Source of the DNA: Burkholderiales bacterium
GTDB taxonomy: Bacteria; Pseudomonadota; Gammaproteobacteria; Burkholderiales; Burkholderiaceae_C
DNA: 64,000 bases
Reading direction: 5' to 3'
NCBI GenBank assembly: GCA_017307855.1
Contig: JAFKGD010000013.1
Location: 62,001 to 126,000 of the forward strand
Shown: positions 20,556 to 28,907 of the stretch, in pieces
Layout: each line of letters begins with the position of its first letter
Position numbering within the stretch: the first letter of the stretch is position 1
Translations under genes and position numbers: made by a program
Notes under the pieces: model-generated
Database searches by the model: none
The model's input: only the letters and a program-made list of their open reading frames with translations
What the model was told of the DNA's origin: nothing

Positions 20556-21242
20556 ATGGAACTGCTGAGCAACGCCGACTTCTGGATCGGCCTGGTGAAG
20601 ATCGTCTGGATCAACATCATTCTTTCGGGCGACAACGCCGTCGTCATCGCGCTGGCGGCGCGCTCGCTGCCTGCCCACCAGCAACGCACCGCCATCTTCT
20701 GGGGGTCGGGCGCCGCCGTCGTGCTGCGCATCGCGCTCACCGTGGTGGCCGCCTGGTTGCTGGGCCTGTCGTTCCTGCAGATCGTGGGCGGCTGCCTGCT
20801 GCTGTGGATCGGCCTGCAGCTGCTGGGCGGCGAGGAAGAGGAGGAGGGCGGCGAGGCTGCCAAGGGCAGCCTGATGACCGCAGTGCGCACCATCCTGATT
20901 GCCGATCTGGTGATGAGCCTGGACAACGTGATCGCCGTGGCCGCCGCCGCCCAGGGCAGCATGGTGCTGCTCATCCTGGGCCTGGCTGTGAGCATCCCGC
21001 TGGTCATCTTCGGCAGCACGCTCATGATCAAGCTCATGGAACGCTTTCCCATCATCATCGTGCTCGGTGCTGCGCTGATCGGCTGGGTGGGCGGCGAGAC
21101 GATCGTCAGCGACACGGTTTTGCGCGGGGTGGTCGAGGCCAATCCGTGGCTCCACTATGTGGCGGCGCTGGCCGGCTCGGTATTCGTGGTGGGCGTGGGC
21201 AAATACCTGCAGTCGCGCCGCGCCACCGCCGCCGCGGCCTGA
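20556..21242 (+). CDS. TerC-family integral membrane protein (YjbE-like), copy 1
   Basis: A 228-residue protein with about seven membrane helices. It carries the TerC signatures ILSGDNAVVIALAARSLP in helix 1-2 and DLVMSLDNVIAVAAAAQG in the second half, with paired acidic residues in the membrane suggesting metal-ion transport. An acidic loop (GEEEEEGGE) separates the two halves. TerC/Alx-type proteins have been linked to manganese export and metalation of exported proteins; the role here is inferred. A paralogue lies at 38968-39723. A strong hairpin lies in the leader. Confidence 0.87.
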   Translation: MELLSNADFWIGLVKIVWINIILSGDNAVVIALAARSLPAHQQRTAIFWGSGAAVVLRIALTVVAAWLLGLSFLQIVGGCLLLWIGLQLLGGEEEEEGGEAAKGSLMTAVRTILIADLVMSLDNVIAVAAAAQGSMVLLILGLAVSIPLVIFGSTLMIKLMERFPIIIVLGAALIGWVGGETIVSDTVLRGVVEANPWLHYVAALAGSVFVVGVGKYLQSRRATAAAA

Positions 21243-21498
21243 CTCCGGCGTCCCCGGCAGCGTGACAAATGCCCGCCGTTGGCGGGGCGTGGCGGTACCG
21301 CGCCGCTGTGGATCGGCGGTTTTGCAACACAATCCGCCCTGAACGTAACAAGTTGTCTTGCCGGTCCTGTGGCGGGCTGATAAGGTGCGTTCCCAGCATG
21401 TCCGCAGGAGGCAGGGCGGCGCGTCCGCCCGTACCGCGGGTTTCGGTGCAGGCGTGACGCGGGCCAGAGGTGGCCGGGCACGACACTAGGGGCGGGAA

Positions 21499-24285
21499 TT
21501 GAGTACATCGTCATCGAAGAAGCGCGGCCAGTTCTGGCGTGCGGACTGGTTCGTCGCCCTGCTGGTGGTGGTGGCCGTCATCGTCCTGCACTCGGGAACC
21601 GACTTCATCTCGACGCTCGAGCGGCGTTTCTACGACTTCGCCAGCACCAGCACCTCCCGTCAGCCCTCGGATCGCATTGCAGTCATCGCCATCGATGACC
21701 AGAGCATCGCCAACATCGGCCGCTGGCCCTGGCCGCGGGACGTGCATGCCCAGCTGATCGACCAGCTGGCGCAGGCCAGGGCCAAGACGATCGTGCACAG
21801 CACTTTCTTCTTCGAGCCGCAGACCGACCGCGGCCTGTCCTACATCCGCCGCATGAAGGAAGCGCTCGGCGCATCGACGGATGCTGCAGCCAACGAGCAG
21901 CTGGGCCGCCTGATTGCCGAGGCCGAGACCGCGCTCGACACGGATGCGAAGTTTGCCGCCAGCATCGAGCGCGCGGGCAACGTGCTGCTGCCGTCGTACT
22001 TCAATCTGGGCCTGCCGCAGGGCCGGCCCGATGCCGACCTGCCCGCCTATGCGCTCAAGAGCGCGCTCGACGACGACGCCGGCTACGGCATGTCGGCGCT
22101 GCGCGGCACGCAGCCGATCGAGATCCTGGGCACGGCCGCGGCGGGCATCGGCCACCTGAACCAGCTCAACGACGTCGACGGCGCCTTGCGCGATGAGCCA
22201 CTGCTGGTGAACTATTTCGGCAAGGCCGTGCCGTCGATGGCGCTGCTGGCTGCCGCGCGCAGCCTCAACCTGCGGCCCGAGGACATCAAGCTGCACCCCT
22301 CCGAATCGGTGCAACTGGGCCGCCTGGTGATTCCCACCGACGAAATCAGCCGCATGCTGCCGCAGTTCTACAAGGCGACCGGCGGCAAGCCGGCGTTCGC
22401 GGTCGATTCGTTCTACGACGTCATCAGCGGGAAGATTCCGGCCTCGAAGTACGCTGACAAGATCGTCATCATCGGCGCCACCGCCACGGGCGTGGGCGTG
22501 CAGTTCCCGGTGCCGGGCTATCCGAGCCTGTCGCCGGCCGAGACCATCGCGCACATCACCTCCAGCATCCTGAGCGAGCACTTCATCGTGCAGCCGCGCT
22601 GGGGCGTGTGGGCGGCGCTGGCGGCCTTCCTGCTGGTGGCGGCCTACCTGATCGCGCTGCTGCCGCGGGTGTCGGCCGGCGTGGGTGCGGCGGCCACGGC
22701 GGTGCTGTTCGTTGTGCTGGTGGGCTCTGAATTCGGTTTGCTTGCGGGTGCCTCCACCTGGTTGCAGCTGATCTTCCCGGCTGCGCTGCTGGTCATCGGC
22801 CACCTGGCGCTGACGACCAAGCGTTTCCTGGTCACCGAGGCGGGCAAGCTCAAATCGGACGAGGAGTCGGCCGAAACCAACCGAATGATGGGCCTGGCGC
22901 TGCAGGGCCAGGGCCAGCTCGACATGGCGTTCGACCGCTTCCGCCGCGTGCCCATGAACGATGCGGTGATGGACAACCTCTACAACCTCGCGCTCGACTT
23001 TGAGCGCAAGCGCCAGTTCAACAAGGCGCAGGCCGTGTACGAACACATGGCCACCTACAACAAGGGCTACAAGGACCTTCAGTCCAAGCTCAGCCGCGCC
23101 AAGAACCTGTCGGAGACGGTCATTCTGGGCGGCGGCGGGACGCACCCGGGCGGCACCATGCTGCTCGATGGCGGTGCGGTCGAGAAGCCCATGCTCGGCC
23201 GCTACCAGGTCGAGAAAGAACTCGGCAAGGGCGCCATGGGTGTGGTGTACCTGGGCAAGGACCCGAAGATCGGCCGCGTGGTGGCCATCAAGACGATGGC
23301 GTTGGCGCAGGAGTTCGATGGCGAGGAGCTGGACGATGCGCGTGAGCGCTTCTTCCGCGAGGCCGAGACGGCCGGCCGCCTGCAGCACCAGAACATCGTG
23401 ACGATCTTCGATGCGGGCGAGGAGCACGACCTGGCCTACATCGCGATGGAGTTCCTCAAGGGCCGCGACCTGGTCGACTTCTGCAAGGACGGCAACCTGC
23501 TGCCGGCGCCGCAGGTGCTCTCGATCGTGGCACGCGTAGCCGAGGCGCTGGCGTATGCGCACAAGCAGAGCGTGGTCCACCGCGACATCAAGCCGGCCAA
23601 CATCATGTACGAGCCGGACAGCGACACCGTCAAGGTGACCGATTTCGGCATCGCACGCATCACCGACTCGAGCAAGACCAAGACGGGCCTGGTGCTGGGC
23701 ACGCCCAGCTTCATGTCTCCCGAACAGATCGCGGGAAAGCGCGTCGATGGCCGCTCCGACCTGTATTCGCTGGGCGTGATGCTCTACCAGATGCTGGCCG
23801 GCGTGCTTCCCTTCCGCGGCGATTCGATGGCCGAGCTCATGTACAAGATCGCCAACGAGGAAGCGCCCGACATCCGCATCGCGCGCCCGGCCACTTCAGA
23901 GCGGCTGGCCAACATCGTGGCGCTGGCGCTGTCCAAGCGGCCCGAGACGCGCTATCAGACGGGCGATGAATTCGCGGCCGACCTGCGCGCCGCCATTGCC
24001 GAATTGGCCGGGGCCGCGCCTGCGGCGCCCGCCGAAGCCGCCCGTCCGCTGGCTGCCCCGGCGCCGTCGGCCGGTGACGACTTCCAGGCCACCGTGATCG
24101 GTGCCGCGGCTGTGACGGCCGCCACGCAGTTCGAGCAGACCGTGATCGGCGGCGCCCCCGCGCCGACGGCCGGAGCGGACAGTCCCCAGGCGCCCCACGA
24201 TGATGGCGCCGACAAAACGACCGCCCTGCGGCGCCCGGCCGCAGGCGGCGCATCGGGCTCCGGCAACCTTGACCTGGATCTCTGA
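21499..24285 (+). CDS. CHASE2-domain serine/threonine protein kinase
   Basis: A 928-residue membrane kinase. A helix at about 17-31 is followed by an extracytoplasmic CHASE2 sensor (about 35-360; motifs IAVIAIDDQSI, GRWPWPRD, KIVIIGAT), then three more helices (about 368-435) and a TPR-like helical stretch (470-525). The Hanks-type kinase at about 568-835 is complete: GKGAMGVVY, Lys598 (VAIK), HRDIKPAN with Asp696, DFG at 715-717 and SPEQ. The Ala/Pro-rich tail has repeated Thr motifs (ATVIG at 864, QTVIG at 880) and an acidic end. The start is a TTG preceded by an AGGGGCGG site. It heads a six-gene run with its phosphatase 13 bases away. Confidence 0.93.
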   Translation: MSTSSSKKRGQFWRADWFVALLVVVAVIVLHSGTDFISTLERRFYDFASTSTSRQPSDRIAVIAIDDQSIANIGRWPWPRDVHAQLIDQLAQARAKTIVHSTFFFEPQTDRGLSYIRRMKEALGASTDAAANEQLGRLIAEAETALDTDAKFAASIERAGNVLLPSYFNLGLPQGRPDADLPAYALKSALDDDAGYGMSALRGTQPIEILGTAAAGIGHLNQLNDVDGALRDEPLLVNYFGKAVPSMALLAAARSLNLRPEDIKLHPSESVQLGRLVIPTDEISRMLPQFYKATGGKPAFAVDSFYDVISGKIPASKYADKIVIIGATATGVGVQFPVPGYPSLSPAETIAHITSSILSEHFIVQPRWGVWAALAAFLLVAAYLIALLPRVSAGVGAAATAVLFVVLVGSEFGLLAGASTWLQLIFPAALLVIGHLALTTKRFLVTEAGKLKSDEESAETNRMMGLALQGQGQLDMAFDRFRRVPMNDAVMDNLYNLALDFERKRQFNKAQAVYEHMATYNKGYKDLQSKLSRAKNLSETVILGGGGTHPGGTMLLDGGAVEKPMLGRYQVEKELGKGAMGVVYLGKDPKIGRVVAIKTMALAQEFDGEELDDARERFFREAETAGRLQHQNIVTIFDAGEEHDLAYIAMEFLKGRDLVDFCKDGNLLPAPQVLSIVARVAEALAYAHKQSVVHRDIKPANIMYEPDSDTVKVTDFGIARITDSSKTKTGLVLGTPSFMSPEQIAGKRVDGRSDLYSLGVMLYQMLAGVLPFRGDSMAELMYKIANEEAPDIRIARPATSERLANIVALALSKRPETRYQTGDEFAADLRAAIAELAGAAPAAPAEAARPLAAPAPSAGDDFQATVIGAAAVTAATQFEQTVIGGAPAPTAGADSPQAPHDDGADKTTALRRPAAGGASGSGNLDLDL

Positions 24286-24298
24286 GGGTCCGCAACTG

Positions 24299-25084
24299 AT
24301 GATCTACGAGTTCTGCACGAATACGGACCCCGGGCTGGCGCGCGGCAACAACGAGGATTCGGTCACGTTCGACGATGCCACGCGGCTGGGTATCCTGGCC
24401 GATGGCATGGGGGGCTACAACGCCGGCGAGATCGCCAGCGGCATGGCCACGACCTTCATCAAGTCCGAACTCTCACGCTGGCTCAGCGAGGCGGGCCGCA
24501 ATGCCAGCGCCCGCGAAGTGCGTCGGGCAATGGAGATCTGTGTCGACAACGCCAACCGCTCGATCTTCAATGCCGCCAACTCCAACCCGCAGTACACGGG
24601 CATGGGCACCACGCTGGTGGTGGGCGTGTTCCAGGACGACCGGTTGCTGGTCGGCCACATTGGCGATTCGCGCTGCTATCGGCTGCGCGGTGAGGAATTC
24701 ACCCAGATCACGCGTGACCACTCGCTGCTGCAGGAGCAGATCGATGCAGGGTTGATCACACCCGAACAGGCGGCCACGTCGCTGAACAAGAATCTGGTCA
24801 CCCGCGCGCTCGGCGTCGAGGAGTCGGTGCCGCTGGAGGTCAACGAACACAAGGTGGAGGTGGGCGACCTGTACCTGATGTGTTCTGATGGACTGTCTGA
24901 CATGGTGGACGACGCCAGCCTTGCGGCGCTGCTTCAGAGCAACGTTTCGTTGCACGACCTGGCCGTGCAGCTCATAGCCAGCGCCAATGCCAACGGTGGC
25001 CGCGATAATATTTCAGTACTTTTGGCGCGCGCCGAGCCCGGTTCCGCCAAACGCGGGCTGATTTCCCGTTTGCTGGGAAAATAA
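24299..25084 (+). CDS. PP2C-family Ser/Thr protein phosphatase
   Basis: A 261-residue phosphatase of the bacterial PP2C/Stp type. The metal-binding motifs appear in order: RGNNEDS, GILADGMGGYNAGE, GTTLVVGVF, GHIGDSRCYRL, TRDHSL, LMCSDGLSDMVDD and GGRDNISVLLAR. The ATG of MIYEFCTN is chosen; the open frame further upstream overlaps the kinase coding end. It is expected to remove phosphates placed by the CHASE2 kinase immediately upstream, a common kinase/phosphatase pairing. No membrane segment, so cytoplasmic. Confidence 0.95.
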   Translation: MIYEFCTNTDPGLARGNNEDSVTFDDATRLGILADGMGGYNAGEIASGMATTFIKSELSRWLSEAGRNASAREVRRAMEICVDNANRSIFNAANSNPQYTGMGTTLVVGVFQDDRLLVGHIGDSRCYRLRGEEFTQITRDHSLLQEQIDAGLITPEQAATSLNKNLVTRALGVEESVPLEVNEHKVEVGDLYLMCSDGLSDMVDDASLAALLQSNVSLHDLAVQLIASANANGGRDNISVLLARAEPGSAKRGLISRLLGK

Positions 25085-25133
25085 CGCCTGCCGCATTTTT
25101 GTAACGAATTGCTTTATTAGACAGGAGTCGATC

Positions 25134-25805
25134 ATGCCGAAGATGATCGTTTCGATCGACGGGGTCGTCATCAAGGAAGTCCAGCTCACCAAGGACCGCA
25201 CGACGCTGGGCCGCCGGCCCTACAACGACATCGTGATCGACAACCTGGCGGTGAGCGGCGAGCACGCCGTGCTGCAGATGAATGGCAACGACGTTCATCT
25301 GGAAGACCTCAATAGCACCAACGGCACCTACGTCAACGGCAAAGCGGTCAAGAAGCAGGCCCTGCAGAACAACGACACCGTAGAGATCGGCAAGTACAAG
25401 ATCAAGTTCGTGAGCGACGCCCAAGGCGCCAATTACGAGAAGACCATGGTGGTGAAGGCGGGTGCACTGCCGCCGCAGGCTGCGCCTGCCACGAGCCCGG
25501 CTCCTGTGGCTGCGGCGCCCGCGCTGGCGTCCGACGTCGCCGGCCCGAGCGCCTCGATCAAGGTGCTCTCGGGCGCTGCTGCCGGCCGCGAGGTCGCGCT
25601 GGTGAAGGTGGTCACCACCATCGGCAAGCCAGGCGTGGCCGTGGCGGCGATCACCAAGCGGCCGCAGGGCTTCGTCGTGGCGCACGTCGAGGGCGAAAGC
25701 CGTGCCCTGCTCAACGGCGCTGCCGTGAGCGGCGAGCCCCAGGTGCTCAAGAACGGCGACCTGCTCGAACTCGCCGGCACGCAGATGCAGTTCGTGCAGG
25801 CCTGA
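25134..25805 (+). CDS. Tandem FHA-domain protein
   Basis: A 223-residue protein. The first FHA domain (about 1-95) has all phosphothreonine-binding residues: Gly26-Arg27 in TLGRRPYNDIVID, Ser41 and His44 in VSGEHAVL, and STNGTYVNG at 61-69. An Ala/Pro linker follows (110-138). The second part (about 141-221) has the FHA strand pattern (TTIGKPGVAV, LLNGAAVSG, LKNGDLLEL) but lacks the Arg, Ser and His, so it is degenerate. AGGAG before the ATG sets the start. As a phosphopeptide reader next to a kinase and phosphatase it is the likely adaptor of the pathway. Confidence 0.9.
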   Translation: MPKMIVSIDGVVIKEVQLTKDRTTLGRRPYNDIVIDNLAVSGEHAVLQMNGNDVHLEDLNSTNGTYVNGKAVKKQALQNNDTVEIGKYKIKFVSDAQGANYEKTMVVKAGALPPQAAPATSPAPVAAAPALASDVAGPSASIKVLSGAAAGREVALVKVVTTIGKPGVAVAAITKRPQGFVVAHVEGESRALLNGAAVSGEPQVLKNGDLLELAGTQMQFVQA

Positions 25806-25821
25806 GAAGCCACGACCCGAC

Positions 25822-28071
25822 ATGGGGTTGCTGCTGCGCCACTGGCCCCGAATCGCGGTCACGCTGATCCCGCTGCTCTTCGCGCTGCTGCACGCGGTGG
25901 GCGTGCTGCGGCTGGATGTCGTCCAGCGCCTGGACGACATCATCTACGACGCCCGCCTGCGCGCGACCATGCCACGCACGCTCGACGAGCGCATAGTCAT
26001 CGTCGACATCGACGAGAAGAGTCTCGGTGAAGTGGGCCGCTGGCCCTGGAGCCGAAACCGGATGGCCGAGCTCACGAACGAGATGTTCGGTCGCCAGCAG
26101 GCGGCCCTGGTGGGCTTCGACGTCGTGTTTGCCGAGCCTGACGACAGCTCGGGTCTCAAGCAACTGCGCGAACTCGTGACGGGCGAACTGCGCGGCCAGA
26201 CGGGCTTCGCTGAACGTGTCACGCAGCTTCAGGCCTCGCTCGACTACGACGCGTTGTTCGCGCAATCGCTCGCGGGCAAGCCGGTGGTGCTGGGCTACTA
26301 CTTCACCAGCGACCGCGACGGGCGCACCTCAGGGGTGCTGCCGCGGCCGGTGATGGACCGGCAACTGCTGCAGGGCCGCCCGATCCGCTTCACCAGCTGG
26401 AATGGCTATGGTTCCAACATCGAGCAGATCGCCCGTGCGGCGCCCGTGGCCGGCTTCTTCAATTCGATCACCGATGCCGATGGCGCGGTGCGTTCGATTC
26501 CCCTGATCGTCGAGCACAAGGGCGAGTTCTACGAATCGATGGCGCTGTCGATGTTCCGCATGCTGGCGGGCATGCCGCAGGTGGCACCGGGGTTTCCGCA
26601 GGAGCGCTTCATCGCGCGCGGCTATCAGGGACTCGAGAGCATCCAGCTCGTGCAGGGTGGCAAGTCATTGGCAATTCCGGTGGACGACCGCGTGGCCACG
26701 CTGGTGCCATACCGTGGGCCTGGCGGGGCCGACGGCGGGTCGTTCCGCTACATCCCGGCCTCCGATCTGCTCAACGGCCGTCTGCCGGCCGGCAGCCTGA
26801 AAGACAAGATCGTGCTGGTGGGCACCACGGCGCCCGGCCTGCTCGATCTGCGCGTGACGCCCGTGGGCGAGACCTACCCCGGCGTGGAGACGCATGCCAA
26901 CGTGATCGCCGGCTTGCTGGACGGCAAGGTGCTGGTCAAGCCCGACTACGCCGTCGGCTACGAGGTCTTCATGCTCGTGCTCTCGGGCCTGCTGCTGGCG
27001 GTGGCGTTGCCACTGCTGTCGGCGCTGCGTGCCGTGGCGCTGAGCGCCGTGGTGCTGGTCACCCTGGTGGGAGTGAACTTCTGGCTTTATGCTGGCGCCG
27101 GCCTGGTCCTGCCTCTGGGCTCGGCGCTGTTGATGGGGCTGACGGCCTTCGCGCTCAACATGAGCTACGGGTACTTCGTGGAAAGCCGCTCCAAGCGCGA
27201 ACTGGCGAACCTGTTCGGAACCTACGTGCCGCCCGAGCTGGTGGACGAGATGGTGAAGGATCCGGACAGCTATTCCATGCAGGCCACCAACAAGGAATTG
27301 ACGGTGATGTTCTGCGACATGCGCGGCTTCACCAAGATGTCCGAGACGATGGAGCCCACACAGCTGCAGGGCCTGCTCAACGACGTGTTCAGCCGCCTGA
27401 CCGACATCATCCGAGGCAACCGCGGCACCATCGACAAGTACATGGGGGACTGCGTGATGGCCTTCTGGGGCGCGCCGGTGGACACCGCCGAGCATGCGCA
27501 CCTCGCGGTCAAGAGCGCGATGGAAATGTCCAACGCCGTGCGCCGCATCAACGAAGACCATCGTGCGCGCGGCCTGCCCGAAATCGGCATCGGCATCGGA
27601 CTGAACACGGGGACCATGTGCGTGGGCGACATGGGCTCGGACATCCGCCGCAGCTACACGGTGATCGGCGACGCCGTCAACCTGGGCTCGCGGCTGGAGG
27701 GGCTGTCCAAGTCGTACGGCGTGGACATCGTGGTTGCCGAATCGACCCGCCGACAGGCCACGGACTTCGCCTGGCAGGAACTTGACCGCGTGCGCGTGAA
27801 GGGCAAGGAGCAGGCCGTGGCCATCTTCTGGCCGGTCACGCCGCTCAATCGACTCGAGGACAGCACCAGTGCCGAGCTCAAGCTCTGGGCCGAATTCCTC
27901 AAGGCCTACCGTGCGCAGGACTGGGACCGTTGCGACATGCACATGCTGAACCTGCAGCGCGCGAATGCCAAAAAGTACCTTTACCTGCTTTATTCCGAAC
28001 GGGTAGCCTCGATGCGCATGCTGCCGTTCGACCCCTCGTGGGACGGCGCGACGAATTTCGAAACCAAGTGA
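25822..28071 (+). CDS. CHASE2-domain class III adenylate/guanylate cyclase
   Basis: A 749-residue membrane cyclase. A short N-terminal helix, a CHASE2 sensor (about 30-375; IVIVDIDEKSLGEVGRWPW, KIVLVGTTAPGL) and three helices (380-450) precede the catalytic domain (about 490-670). The catalytic residues are present: metal Asp499 (FCDMRGF) and Asp543 (DKYMGD), Lys539 and Thr613 at the two base-specifying positions (YTVIGDAVN), Asn620 and Arg624 (SRLE). Lys plus Thr fits ATP rather than GTP, so adenylate cyclase is likely. Its CHASE2 domain resembles that of the upstream kinase, so both may sense the same cue. A phosphodiesterase-like gene follows after 7 bases. Confidence 0.92.
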   Translation: MGLLLRHWPRIAVTLIPLLFALLHAVGVLRLDVVQRLDDIIYDARLRATMPRTLDERIVIVDIDEKSLGEVGRWPWSRNRMAELTNEMFGRQQAALVGFDVVFAEPDDSSGLKQLRELVTGELRGQTGFAERVTQLQASLDYDALFAQSLAGKPVVLGYYFTSDRDGRTSGVLPRPVMDRQLLQGRPIRFTSWNGYGSNIEQIARAAPVAGFFNSITDADGAVRSIPLIVEHKGEFYESMALSMFRMLAGMPQVAPGFPQERFIARGYQGLESIQLVQGGKSLAIPVDDRVATLVPYRGPGGADGGSFRYIPASDLLNGRLPAGSLKDKIVLVGTTAPGLLDLRVTPVGETYPGVETHANVIAGLLDGKVLVKPDYAVGYEVFMLVLSGLLLAVALPLLSALRAVALSAVVLVTLVGVNFWLYAGAGLVLPLGSALLMGLTAFALNMSYGYFVESRSKRELANLFGTYVPPELVDEMVKDPDSYSMQATNKELTVMFCDMRGFTKMSETMEPTQLQGLLNDVFSRLTDIIRGNRGTIDKYMGDCVMAFWGAPVDTAEHAHLAVKSAMEMSNAVRRINEDHRARGLPEIGIGIGLNTGTMCVGDMGSDIRRSYTVIGDAVNLGSRLEGLSKSYGVDIVVAESTRRQATDFAWQELDRVRVKGKEQAVAIFWPVTPLNRLEDSTSAELKLWAEFLKAYRAQDWDRCDMHMLNLQRANAKKYLYLLYSERVASMRMLPFDPSWDGATNFETK

Positions 28072-28078
28072 GGCCGGG

Positions 28079-28870
28079 GTGAAAGTACGCGTACTGGGGT
28101 GTTCGGGGGCGATCGCCAGGGATTGCCGGACCACCTCGTTCCTGATCGACAGCGACGTGCTGGTGGATGCCGGCACCGGCGTGGGAGACCTGTCGCTGGC
28201 CGAGATGGCGGCGGTGGACCACGTGCTGCTCACGCACTCCCACCTCGATCACATCGCCGCCCTGCCCCTCATGGTGGACGCCGTGGCCGGCCAGCGCACC
28301 CGGCCGCTGCAGGTGCACGCCCTGCCCGGCACGGTGAAGGCCTTGCGCGACCACGTCTTCAACAACGTGATCTGGCCCGACTTCAGCCGCATCCCCACGC
28401 CCGATGCGCCCTTCATCACCTTCCATGAGATCGAGGTCGGCCAGACGCTGCAGATCACCGGCAAGACCATCGAGGTGCTGCCCGCCGTACATACTGTGCC
28501 CGCCGTGGGCTATGCGATCACGGCCGGCTCGGGTTGCTGGGTGTTCACCGGCGACACCGAGCGCAACCCGGCTTTCTGGACGCGCGTGAACGAACTCAAC
28601 GTGGCCGCGCTGGTCATCGAGACGGCGTTCAGCAACCGCGAGAGGGAGCTGGCGCAGAAGAGCCTGCACCTGTCTCCCGCTTCGCTGGCCGACGAGTTGC
28701 GCAATATCGCCAAGGGGCGGCAGTACCCCATCTACATCACGCACACCAAGCCGGCCGAAACCGATCTCATCATGTCCGAGATCCAGGGGCTGGACCAGAC
28801 GCGGACCTTCGGCCTGAACTTCATGCACGACATCCGCTGGCTGCGCGCCGGCCAGGAATTCGAGCTGTGA
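28079..28870 (+). CDS. MBL-fold hydrolase, class II cyclic-nucleotide phosphodiesterase-like
   Basis: A 263-residue metallo-beta-lactamase-fold protein. The metal site is HSHLDH at 53-58 with His138 ([11 protein letters not shown]), Asp159 (FTGDTERN) and His222 (ITHTKP). The segment [21 protein letters not shown] resembles the matching part of class II cAMP phosphodiesterases (yeast PDE1, CpdP). The start is a GTG seven bases after the cyclase gene. I infer that it degrades the cyclic nucleotide made by its neighbour. The PROSITE class II pattern is only partly met (A where G/S is expected), so other phosphodiester substrates remain possible. Confidence 0.8.
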   Translation: MKVRVLGCSGAIARDCRTTSFLIDSDVLVDAGTGVGDLSLAEMAAVDHVLLTHSHLDHIAALPLMVDAVAGQRTRPLQVHALPGTVKALRDHVFNNVIWPDFSRIPTPDAPFITFHEIEVGQTLQITGKTIEVLPAVHTVPAVGYAITAGSGCWVFTGDTERNPAFWTRVNELNVAALVIETAFSNRERELAQKSLHLSPASLADELRNIAKGRQYPIYITHTKPAETDLIMSEIQGLDQTRTFGLNFMHDIRWLRAGQEFEL

Positions 28871-28907
28871 TCCGCCGCGCCGCCGCGCGACACACCAAGG
28901 CACGCCC

